This document shows, piece by piece, positions 6,443 through 11,931 of a stretch of DNA of 11,931 nt (the first letter of the stretch is position 1; each line of letters starts with the position of its first letter). The notes beneath the pieces are model-generated. The model was not told the DNA's origin. It saw nothing but the letters and a program-made list of their open reading frames with translations, and searched no databases. This DNA comes from Candidatus Dadabacteria bacterium UBA2774. Its GTDB lineage: Bacteria; Desulfobacterota_D; UBA1144; Nemesobacterales; UBA2774. The translations under genes were made by a program, and so were the position numbers. Location of the stretch: contig DEIM01000115.1 in the NCBI GenBank assembly GCA_002352485.1, positions 2,111 to 14,041 on the forward strand, read 5' to 3'.

Positions 6443-6575
6443 ACAGTCTGTCTTTTACTTTTATACATCTCCCTTTGGATAACGGGGTAGCCGCAAAATC
6501 TTTTACGATTACACCACAACCATTATAGTTCTGTCGAGTTGTTGGAATTTGGGAAAGATGAGGTTCCGGAAACCA

Positions 6576-7322
6576 CTATCGGATTGAGTACTCCATGGTG
6601 ACTACGGCTTTAACGCTCTTCTCAATCGTAGAAGTATCATACATTCCGTAATTGGCAACCTCTGTAGAGTAGACGGGGGTTATCTGAAAAACACCCTGAC
6701 TCGCGTATTTCAGAGCTCCTACCTTGCTTCCGCTATTTTCAGCGAGCTGCTCGGCTCTCATAGCGGCGTTCTTTGTTGCTTCGCCTAAAAGCTCAATTTT
6801 CATATCATCGAGCTTCGTATAAAAGTATTGAGGGGAAAAGGAATCAATTTCTATACCATCCTTAATGAGCACAGTGATTTCGCCTGCGATATCGGTAACT
6901 TGATCTATATCCGGGGACGTGATTTTTACTGTTTGGACCAGTATATAACCTTCTACTATATTTGTTGTCGAACCATTTGCAGTCCTCTTATACTGAATTG
7001 TCGTTATAACCGAAGGTATAGAGATATCCTCCTTGCGAACTCCATGCTGCTGGAGATATAAAAGTACTTTGCCCAGATCCGCTTGCAGGTTGTCGTAGGC
7101 AGTGACAAGCTCGGGAGACCGGGTGGTTATCTGCCCGCTCCATACCGCAATATCCGAGGTAATGGCGCGCTCTGCAAATCCTTTGACCGTTATCCTCTGG
7201 TTTTGGAACTTTACGCGCTCGACGGTTTTTGAGATTACAAGCGTTGCTACGACAATGCCCACAGCGAGTAACGCTCCTAAAAGAAAAAGCCCGAGCCACG
7301 ATTTACTATTTTGATTAGCCAT
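6576..7322 (-). CDS. SIMPL-domain (DUF541) membrane-anchored protein
   Basis: A 248-residue protein with one N-terminal hydrophobic segment (about 9-31) and a long exported domain. The exported part matches the SIMPL/DUF541 pattern: ITVKGFAERAITSDIAVWSG near the start (about 44-63), a helical stretch with Gln-rich LLYLQQHGVRKEDI, then ATKNAAMRAEQLAENSGSKVG (about 184-204), followed by a predicted strand with QITPVYST and a final KAVVTMEYSI. The segment has no lipobox Cys, so it is probably an uncleaved anchor rather than a lipoprotein. The family is common in bacterial envelopes and has no settled biochemical role. Start ATG at 7322 is preceded by GGAGAC (7326-7331 on the - strand). It is the only - strand gene in the window and converges with the NTF2-like gene, so it must have its own promoter in 7323-7437; none stands out. 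Confidence 0.9.
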   Translation of the reverse strand: MANQNSKSWLGLFLLGALLAVGIVVATLVISKTVERVKFQNQRITVKGFAERAITSDIAVWSGQITTRSPELVTAYDNLQADLGKVLLYLQQHGVRKEDISIPSVITTIQYKRTANGSTTNIVEGYILVQTVKITSPDIDQVTDIAGEITVLIKDGIEIDSFSPQYFYTKLDDMKIELLGEATKNAAMRAEQLAENSGSKVGALKYASQGVFQITPVYSTEVANYGMYDTSTIEKSVKAVVTMEYSIR

Positions 7323-7437
7323 TTAGTCTCCACACCCATTGAATCGAAATATAGTATGGTAATAGAATATAGTGCTGTTCGTTAAGAAGCTAGTGGAATT
7401 TGCGCCTAACTGTTTAATAAGTGCCAGGATTGCAGGA

Positions 7438-7465
7438 GATTGCTTCGCTTCGCTCGCAATGACGG
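7438..7465 (+). repeat. Short GATTGCTTCGC...GCAATGACGG repeat
   Basis: ATTGC (7439-7443) pairs with GCAAT (7456-7460) around a TTCGCTTCGCTC core, and the copy ends in GACGG. It is the best-preserved member here of the family also seen at 5257-5282. Its terminal ATGACG coincides with the -35 position of the putative promoter of the radical SAM gene. Confidence 0.65.
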
Positions 7466-7487
7466 AGATATTATAAACCTGTATAAT
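7459..7487 (+). promoter_or_regulatory. Putative promoter of the radical SAM gene
   Basis: A perfect TATAAT (7482-7487) lies 17 bp after ATGACG (7459-7464), a 4/6 match to the -35 consensus. The -35 falls within the conserved end of the short repeat at 7438-7465. The predicted start, about 7494, is at the left edge of the next repeat, so that repeat would be the 5' leader. Confidence 0.5.
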
Positions 7488-7495
7488 ATAGCCCT

Positions 7496-7542
7496 GAGGA
7501 CAGAGGCGAGCGTCTTAGTGCGATGCCCGCAGGAATAAAATT
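7496..7542 (+). repeat. Dispersed repeat unit forming the leader of the radical SAM gene
   Basis: A full unit of the family also at 1-105, 10448-10490 and 11726-11931: GACAGAGGCGAGCG, an 8-nt variable part, GCGATGCC, and GCAGGAATAAAATT. An imperfect hairpin is possible from 7505 to 7527: GGCG (7505-7508) with TGCC (7524-7527), and CG/CG inside. The last 14 bases end directly at the ATG. AGGA (7531-7534), 8 nt before it, serves as the only apparent Shine-Dalgarno, so the repeat supplies the ribosome binding site. Confidence 0.8.
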
Positions 7543-8487
7543 ATGAAAGAGCGCTACAGAAATTACAGAACATATATCAATGAAATGTTTGGAGAAAGAG
7601 TTAACAAGCTCTCCGTTGATATGGGGTTTACGTGCCCGAACCGTGACGGCTCAATCGCCCAGGGGGGCTGCGTGTACTGCAATAACGACAGCTTTGTACC
7701 CCCATACGCCAGGGCGCGACGCGGCATGCGGGACCAGATAGAGAACGGTATGGAGTATCTCAAAAATAGGTTCAAGGCGAAGAAATTTATCATTTATTTC
7801 CAGGCATATACGAACACATACGCGGACGTCGCAGAGCTTGGGCAGATGTACCGTGAAGCTCTTTCATATCCTGACGTTGTTGGGATCGCTGTGGGTACCC
7901 GCTCTGATTGCGTCGACGAGGAAAAGCTCGATATGTTCGAGAGGCTCGCAAGGGAGTGCTACGTGTCGCTTGAGTACGGCATAGAGTCTATATATGACCA
8001 CACGCTTGAGTTTATGAACCGGGGGCATGATTACCGCTCAGTAGTGGACGCGATTGAGCTTACGAAGGGCAGGGGGATCGAGATCGGGGCGCACATCATA
8101 GTGGGAATGCCTACCGAGACCAAGGAAGAGATGCTCGCCATGGCTGATGAGGTGTCAACGCTCGGGCTCGATACATTTAAGGTGCATAACCTTCATATCG
8201 TAAAAAACACTCAGCTTGAGAGGATGTACCGCGCAAAACCGTATCAGATGTTTGAGTTTGAGGAGTATCTGGATTTTATAGTCACGTTCCTTGAGAGGCT
8301 TGCGCCCGAGATTGTGGTTGAAAGGCTCTTTACGGACACTCCGCACGATCTCCTTATTGCTCCTATATGGAATAAGTCCCATCTTCAGGTGCTGCAAGGG
8401 ATTGAAGCGGAGCTTAAGAGGAGGGGCACATATCAGGGGGCTTTGTACGGCGGGGCATTCAAGAGCGCTAGTCCGGGACGGCTCTAG
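7543..8487 (+). CDS. Radical SAM protein, TIGR01212 / YhcC type
   Basis: A 314-residue radical S-adenosylmethionine enzyme of the YhcC-like family. The cluster-binding cysteines are Cys31, Cys43 and Cys46: FTCPNRDGS, then an 11-residue gap, then GGCVYC. This spacing is wider than the usual CxxxCxxC and is typical of this family, which also keeps the CPNRDG and GGC-x2-CN elements seen here. Later motifs fit the barrel: IIYFQAYTNTYA (83-94), GIAVGTRSDCVD (114-125), LEYGIES (143-149) and GAHIIVGMPTET (182-193). The family's substrate is not established, and the C-terminal half shows no extra domain. Start ATG at 7543 is placed by the AGGA in the repeat leader. The gene ends about 100 nt before the Bax-inhibitor gene, which seems to have its own promoter, so it is probably transcribed alone. 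Confidence 0.95.
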   Translation: MKERYRNYRTYINEMFGERVNKLSVDMGFTCPNRDGSIAQGGCVYCNNDSFVPPYARARRGMRDQIENGMEYLKNRFKAKKFIIYFQAYTNTYADVAELGQMYREALSYPDVVGIAVGTRSDCVDEEKLDMFERLARECYVSLEYGIESIYDHTLEFMNRGHDYRSVVDAIELTKGRGIEIGAHIIVGMPTETKEEMLAMADEVSTLGLDTFKVHNLHIVKNTQLERMYRAKPYQMFEFEEYLDFIVTFLERLAPEIVVERLFTDTPHDLLIAPIWNKSHLQVLQGIEAELKRRGTYQGALYGGAFKSASPGRL

Positions 8488-8532
8488 TACACACAGAATT
8501 GCCAAATTATCTGTATAAACCACAAAACTTGC

Positions 8533-8541
8533 TGATATAAT
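8533..8541 (+). promoter_or_regulatory. Putative extended -10 promoter of the Bax-inhibitor-like gene
   Basis: TGATATAAT (8533-8541) is a perfect extended -10 (TGn-TATAAT). No good -35 hexamer lies 17 bp upstream, which is acceptable for extended -10 promoters. The start near 8548 gives a leader of about 45 nt with GGAGGA at 8578-8583 before the ATG at 8592. Confidence 0.5.
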
Positions 8542-8591
8542 ATCCACTTGCGATACAGCGAGAATTTGAAGTTGCTCGGAGGAATCTGAAT

Positions 8592-9332
8592 ATGATTAAA
8601 AGCTCTAATCCCGCGCTCGGAAAGAAAATGTTTGATAGCTATGATACTGCCCTTCCTTTAGAAGGGCGTATGACCATTAACGGCACAATAAATAAGACAG
8701 TCATACTCCTTGTTTTATTGATGATCCCTGCCTACTGGATGTGGAATATGTTCTCTCAGTCAGGCGCTGAGGCAGTTACCCCGTGGCTTTACGGCGGGCT
8801 GTTCGGAGGATTGATATTCGCCTTCATAACTATATTTAAGAAAACATGGGCGCCTTTTACAGCTCCTATATACGCGCTACTCGAAGGTCTTGTCATCGGC
8901 GGAATTTCGGCAATATTCGAGGCCCAATTCCCTGGAATTGTGTTTCAGGCTGTTGCGCTTACGTTCGGTACGTTGTTTTCGCTCCTGGTGGCTTACCGCT
9001 CAGGACTCATCAAGGTAACGCAGAAGTTCAGGCTAGGAGTTGTCGCAGCCACAGGCGCAATATTCCTCGTATACTTCGTATCATTAATAATCGGGTTTTT
9101 CGGCGTTAACGTGCCGTTTATTTATTCGGGCGGCACTTTCGGTATACTTTTCAGCCTGTTTGTCGTGGTGATCGCGGCGCTCAACCTGGTGCTTGATTTT
9201 GACTTTATAGAAAAGGGTGCTGAGCACGGGGCTCCCAAATTTATGGAGTGGTACGGGGCGTTCGGGCTTATAATTACTCTTGTATGGCTGTATATAGAGT
9301 TTTTGAGACTGCTCTCTAAAATTAGACAATAA
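8592..9332 (+). CDS. Bax inhibitor-1/YccA-like membrane protein
   Basis: An integral membrane protein of 246 residues with seven likely helices (about 36-52, 65-82, 91-109, 114-134, 149-170, 181-203 and 219-243). The N-terminal SSNPALGKKMF motif and the C-terminal DFDFIEKGAEHGAPKFMEWY (about 202-221), followed by a last helix with LVWLYIEFLRLL, are characteristic of the Bax inhibitor-1-like family of bacteria (PF12811 type). Related bacterial proteins such as YetJ are pH-sensitive calcium leak channels using paired aspartates; whether Asp202 and Asp204 act so here is only a guess. Start ATG at 8592 has GGAGGA 8 nt upstream. It is probably first in an operon with the secreted protein gene 25 nt downstream. 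Confidence 0.93.
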   Translation: MIKSSNPALGKKMFDSYDTALPLEGRMTINGTINKTVILLVLLMIPAYWMWNMFSQSGAEAVTPWLYGGLFGGLIFAFITIFKKTWAPFTAPIYALLEGLVIGGISAIFEAQFPGIVFQAVALTFGTLFSLLVAYRSGLIKVTQKFRLGVVAATGAIFLVYFVSLIIGFFGVNVPFIYSGGTFGILFSLFVVVIAALNLVLDFDFIEKGAEHGAPKFMEWYGAFGLIITLVWLYIEFLRLLSKIRQ

Positions 9333-9357
9333 AAATTCTTTATCTTGGAGGATTTAG

Positions 9358-9873
9358 ATGATCTACTTAACATATAACAGTAAAAAGCTGCTACTAATTG
9401 CAGTTCTTTTGTTGCTTCCGCTCTCAAGCGCACTTGCTCAGGTCGATCAGAGCACTCCTGAAGCGTTAGGGAAGAGTAAGGCAATAGCTACTCAGGCCAA
9501 GGATAAAGCAGCGCTGAAGAACCTGATCCACCCTGAGGTCGTAAAGCATATGCAGAAGCATGAACCGGCGAAGCTCGATGAAATCCTAAACGCTTGGACA
9601 GTGATTGCAATTCCCGAGAATTACCTGATCGCGGTTAAGCCTGTTAGTGAGATTGGCGAATACAATGCTCAGACCCAGACCATGAACGTGACCGGGCAGG
9701 AAATGTACTTCCCTGTGCCCCCGTCCCACTTCATGGTAATAGTTGCAGAAACGCAAAAGACGGACAGCGCAGGAAAAGTCCGGACTATAAAAATTCCTTT
9801 GGGCATTGACCCCATCAGCCAGGTCGATGGCAAGTGGTACATTATCCTTCCGGGGGTAAAAGAGGGACAATAG
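9358..9873 (+). CDS. Secreted protein of unknown function
   Basis: A 171-residue protein that I do not recognise. Residues 1-27 form a Sec signal peptide: basic YNSKK, hydrophobic LLLIAVLLLLP, and SSALA before a probable cleavage at Ala27-Gln28. The mature part (about 144 residues) has an N-terminal helical stretch rich in Lys and Ala (about 35-80), then a strand-rich half with PVPPSHFMVIVAETQ (about 119-133) and a conserved-looking ending VDGKWYIILPG (156-166), which recalls small periplasmic domains with a single terminal strand. There are no cysteines, so no disulfides and no lipidation. Start ATG at 9358 has GGAGG at 9347-9351. Spacing to the upstream Bax-inhibitor gene is only 25 nt, so the two are probably one transcript. 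The periplasm is the likely location. Coding is well supported by the signal peptide and ribosome binding site. Confidence 0.88.
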   Translation: MIYLTYNSKKLLLIAVLLLLPLSSALAQVDQSTPEALGKSKAIATQAKDKAALKNLIHPEVVKHMQKHEPAKLDEILNAWTVIAIPENYLIAVKPVSEIGEYNAQTQTMNVTGQEMYFPVPPSHFMVIVAETQKTDSAGKVRTIKIPLGIDPISQVDGKWYIILPGVKEGQ

Positions 9874-9921
9874 CACACCTTTTTACATTTAGCTAAAGTG
9901 GCGACGTATAACCACTCTGAT

Positions 9922-9927
9922 TATACT
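9922..9927 (+). promoter_or_regulatory. Putative -10 element of a leaderless DCC gene
   Basis: TATACT (9922-9927) is a 5/6 match and ends 7 nt before the GTG at 9935, so transcription would begin at the start codon. The expected -35 position (9899-9904) is poor. No Shine-Dalgarno precedes the GTG, and an in-frame TAA stop directly precedes it. Leaderless translation is an inference. Confidence 0.35.
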
Positions 9928-9934
9928 CTTATAA

Positions 9935-10360
9935 GTGAATAGAGACTGTAGTGATCCAGACTATTCGAGACCGGTAGTACTATTTGACGGGGTCTGTAAC
10001 CTTTGTAACAGCTCTGTCAGATTTATTATAAAAAGAGATCCCGGGAGTGTGTTCAGATTCGCTCCGTTACAGTCCGATACTTCAAAAAGCATTCTTAAGC
10101 AGTTCGAGCTTCCGACCGACGGTTTAGATACATTCATTCTAGTTGAAGACGGTGAGTGTTACGTCCGTTCTGAGGCTGCGCTCAGAGTAGCCCGCAGGCT
10201 GGGTGGAGGGTGGGGTCTCCTTTACGGATTCATCATTATTCCCCGGTCTATAAGAGACTATGTATACGGAATTATCGCGAGGCATAGATACGAGTGGTTT
10301 GGAAAGAAGGGGCAGTGTATGGTACCGGAACCCGGCGATCAAGAGCGGTTTCTGAAGTAA
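9935..10360 (+). CDS. DCC-family (DUF393) thiol-disulfide oxidoreductase-like protein
   Basis: A 141-residue member of the DCC/DUF393 family, named for its D-x2-C-x2-C motif. Here VLFDGVCNLC (15-24) carries Asp18, Cys21 and Cys24, in a thioredoxin-like first strand and helix. Then come RFAPLQSD (41-48) and the FRF/RSEAALR region (78-85), and a C-terminal YEWFGKKGQCMVP (119-131) with Cys128, all typical of the family. Members are thought to act in redox reactions on thiols, but substrates are unknown. The start is set by sequence: GTG at 9935 is the only start codon between an in-frame stop and the DCC motif. There is no ribosome binding site. It lies 61 nt after the secreted protein gene. No membrane segment or signal peptide, so probably cytoplasmic. 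Confidence 0.93.
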   Translation: MNRDCSDPDYSRPVVLFDGVCNLCNSSVRFIIKRDPGSVFRFAPLQSDTSKSILKQFELPTDGLDTFILVEDGECYVRSEAALRVARRLGGGWGLLYGFIIIPRSIRDYVYGIIARHRYEWFGKKGQCMVPEPGDQERFLK

Positions 10361-10406
10361 TATAGATAGTAATATTCTCTCACTCGTACCGATTTAGATA
10401 AAAATT

Positions 10407-10435
10407 TTGACGAACGGCGCGCAAAGTTTTATTAT
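10407..10435 (+). promoter_or_regulatory. Strong putative promoter of the first Yip1 gene
   Basis: TTGACG (10407-10412) and TATTAT (10430-10435), each 5/6, are separated by exactly 17 bp. The predicted start near 10442 lies a few bases before the repeat unit at 10448-10490, which would therefore be transcribed as the 5' leader. Confidence 0.6.
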
Positions 10436-10447
10436 GTGAATTAATAT

Positions 10448-10490
10448 GGGGACAGAGGCGAGCGCTTCACAGCGATGCCGAGGCAGGTAT
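10448..10490 (+). repeat. Dispersed repeat unit forming the leader of the first Yip1 gene
   Basis: GGGGACAGAGGCGAGCG at 10448-10464 is the same as in the copies at the left edge and at 7496, followed by AGCGATGCC and a diverged GCAGGTATAAAT. The RNA could fold well: GGCG (10457-10460) with TGCC (10476-10479), and CGCT (10463-10466) with AGCG (10471-10474), around a TCAC loop. Here the Shine-Dalgarno for the Yip1 gene (AGGAGG, 10506-10511) lies outside the unit. Confidence 0.75.
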
Positions 10491-10518
10491 AAATCAAACA
10501 AAATCAGGAGGACATAAG

Positions 10519-11049
10519 ATGGCAAGCTTAGTAGATCGGATGATAAGGGCTTCAAAGCTCGACGTGAATCTGTACGAGGAGGTCGAAGCCGACCAGGGCT
10601 CGATGGGACAGGCGATAACCGTAGTAATAATATCGAGTATCGCCTCTGGAATCGGCGCGATAGGGGTAATGGGACTGGGCGGAGTTGTCATAGGAGCTAT
10701 AGCTGCACTGATAGGATGGGTGGTGTGGGCGTTCCTTGCCTATATCATAGGCACAAAGCTCTTGCCGGAGCCCCAGACCAAAGCCGACATGGGAGAGGTA
10801 CTCCGTACGACCGGATTTGCAAGCTCCCCGGGTGTACTTCGCATACTGGCGTTTATTCCTCTAATCGGTGTATTAATATCTATTGTCGCGAGCATATGGA
10901 TGCTGGTCGCCATGGTTATTGCTGTAAGACAGGCTCTTGATTACAAGAGCACGTGGCGCGCTATTTTTGTATGCGTGATCGGGTTTATTATCTATGTAGT
11001 AATTGTAGGGTTTTTCCTGTCGTTCTTCATGCCTTCAGCTGTTATTTAG
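10519..11049 (+). CDS. Yip1-domain membrane protein, copy 1
   Basis: A 176-residue membrane protein with the Yip1 layout: an amphipathic N-terminus (SLVDRMIRASKLDVNLYEEVEAD, 3-25), hydrophobic segments at about 33-52 and 54-80, a loop with GTKLLPEPQTKADMGEVLRTTGFASSPGVLRIL (77-109) that carries the family's conserved Gly-Phe-Ala-Ser-x-Pro, then two or three segments (about 108-137 and 147-169). The RQALDYKSTWRAI loop (134-146) is also typical. Bacterial Yip1 proteins have no settled role; eukaryotic relatives sit in Golgi/ER membranes. ATG at 10519 follows AGGAGG with a 7-nt gap. A clear promoter and a repeat leader precede it. Together with the next gene it forms a tandem pair. Confidence 0.9.
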   Translation: MASLVDRMIRASKLDVNLYEEVEADQGSMGQAITVVIISSIASGIGAIGVMGLGGVVIGAIAALIGWVVWAFLAYIIGTKLLPEPQTKADMGEVLRTTGFASSPGVLRILAFIPLIGVLISIVASIWMLVAMVIAVRQALDYKSTWRAIFVCVIGFIIYVVIVGFFLSFFMPSAVI

Positions 11050-11184
11050 TCTCGTACTGAAGTTCGGGCGCACTGATTATTCAGCGGAAATAATTGCTAG
11101 GTTTTTTCGGGCCTAATTAGGTATAGTTATAGCAACTTTCTTCTCAGAAGTTTTACGTACTAACAATATAGGAGCTTTATTCAG

Positions 11185-11718
11185 GTGTTAATCAGCAGAA
11201 TACTAAGGGCGCTTACACTAGATCCGCATCTTTTTGAGGAAGTAGAGCATGATAAGTCCGCCACACAGCAGGCGGTATTGATCATGCTTCTTTCAAGTGC
11301 CGCCGCCGGACTGGGCGCAATAAAAGTAGGGGGTATATGGGGGCTTCTTGTTGCGACAGCGCTGTCCTTTGTCGGATGGATTGTAATGGCATGTTTGATA
11401 TATGTGATAGGCACAAAGCTCTTCCCCGAGTCTCAGACAAGGACTACTATAGGCGAGCTCGTGCGGGTACTCGGGTTTGCTAGCGCTCCGGGTTTATTAA
11501 GGGTAGTAGCGTTTTTCATCCCTTACTTAAGCGCGCTTGTGCTTCTTATAATCTGGGTATGGATATTCGCTGCAATGGTGGTTGCGACAAGACAGGCCCT
11601 TGATTTCAAGAACACTTGGAACGCGATCTGGGTCTGTGTAGTAGGCATAATCGCTTACGGACTGGTCTACGTGCTCCTACTCTTCGCTTACGGCCTTCCC
11701 AAGCCTATTTGGTCCTGA
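11185..11718 (+). CDS. Yip1-domain membrane protein, copy 2
   Basis: A 177-residue protein that aligns end to end with the preceding Yip1 gene, with close to half the positions the same by eye. Shared landmarks are EEVE near residue 20, IGTKLFPESQT (74-84), LGFASAPGLLR (95-105) and ATRQALDFKNTWNAIWVCVVGI (132-153). It also has four or five hydrophobic segments. Start is GTG at 11185, supported by AGGAG at 11170-11174 with a 10-nt gap. No ATG near the start would preserve the N-terminus. The 135-nt gap to copy 1 is A/T rich with no clear promoter or terminator, so co-transcription is possible. A tandem duplication followed by divergence is the simplest reading. Function unknown. Confidence 0.9.
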   Translation: MLISRILRALTLDPHLFEEVEHDKSATQQAVLIMLLSSAAAGLGAIKVGGIWGLLVATALSFVGWIVMACLIYVIGTKLFPESQTRTTIGELVRVLGFASAPGLLRVVAFFIPYLSALVLLIIWVWIFAAMVVATRQALDFKNTWNAIWVCVVGIIAYGLVYVLLLFAYGLPKPIWS

Positions 11719-11725
11719 TTGGTTA

Positions 11726-11931
11726 TTATCCCTGCGGGCATCGCAGTGATTAAATTAATACCCCCGGATCGTGCTTCGCACTCCCGCCCGTCCCCACTGC
11801 CTCTGTCTGCTTAATTTTATTCCTGCAGGCATCGCTCGATTTTATTTTAAGCCTGCTCTCGCTCATAAAAGACATTCACTCGCGGCCCCCAGCCTCTGTC
11901 TCCATTCAAATTTTATTCCTGCCCCGGCATC
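11726..11931 (-). repeat. Dispersed repeat cluster, right-edge copy
   Basis: On the - strand at least three units lie in tandem with uneven spacing. The blocks GATGCC, GGCAGGAATAAAATTTG and GACAGAGGC recur at about 11892-11931, 11798-11836 and 11726-11745. Bases 11773-11807 match 1-35 of the window exactly over 35 bp. A short hairpin GTGC-TTC-GCAC is at 11771-11781. The cluster runs off the right edge. No ORF is supported in this stretch. Confidence 0.78.

Noticed and set aside
6443..6575. Bidirectional terminator between the convergent NTF2-like and SIMPL genes
   Set aside because: A small palindrome (GGTTCCGGAAACC, 6562-6574) is present, but without a T tract on either strand; too weak to call.
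8155..8547. Open frame of 130 codons on the - strand across the end of the radical SAM gene
   Set aside because: The radical SAM protein continues with normal family sequence through this region, so the antisense frame is not needed.
9122..9484. Open frame of 120 codons on the - strand over the end of the Bax-inhibitor gene and the start of the secreted protein gene
   Set aside because: It is a shadow of two well-supported + strand genes, with no ribosome binding site and low-quality composition.

Overview
The window is a bacterial chromosomal segment of about 12 kb with mostly core genes, nearly all on the + strand. There is no ribosomal RNA, tRNA, phage gene or transposase in it. Genes that point to a Gram-negative-type bacterium are a protein with an export signal, a SIMPL-domain protein, a YccA-like Bax inhibitor protein and a 7Fe ferredoxin. 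Several families of short dispersed intergenic repeats are present, a habit common in uncultured Desulfobacterota, Nitrospirota or Dadabacteria-like genomes. That placement is inference and should be held loosely; no taxonomic marker gene is present.

Left part (1-4962): a repeat cluster at the edge is followed by def (peptide deformylase), then a 168-bp inverted-repeat element. Next comes a tightly packed run: a class I/II aminotransferase, a highly divergent phosphoglycerate kinase, tpiA and secG. The aminotransferase/pgk and pgk/tpiA junctions are ATGA start/stop overlaps, and secG starts 6 nt after tpiA, so the four are very likely one operon. A separately promoted 7Fe ferredoxin (fdxA) follows and ends at a strong intrinsic terminator (5003-5037).

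Middle (4963-8487): a gene-free stretch of about 380 bp is filled with repeats. It is followed by nth (endonuclease III, TTG start), an NTF2/SnoaL-like small protein, a convergent SIMPL-domain membrane-anchored protein on the - strand, and a TIGR01212/YhcC-type radical SAM protein.

Right part (8488-11931): a YccA/Bax-inhibitor-like seven-helix membrane protein, a secreted protein of unknown function, a DCC-family (DUF393) thiol-disulfide protein, and two tandem Yip1-domain membrane proteins. The window closes with a second cluster of the repeat family seen at the left edge.

The most interesting signals are four. (1) A dispersed repeat family has at least six units here. Two of them sit in sense orientation directly downstream of good sigma70-like promoters, so they would form the 5' leader of the mRNA, and one also supplies the ribosome binding site. 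(2) The Pgk has several substrate-binding and catalytic positions replaced, although it sits beside a fully canonical TpiA. (3) Three genes lacking a Shine-Dalgarno have promoter-like elements placed so that transcription would start at the start codon, suggesting leaderless mRNAs. (4) There is a MITE-like element downstream of def.
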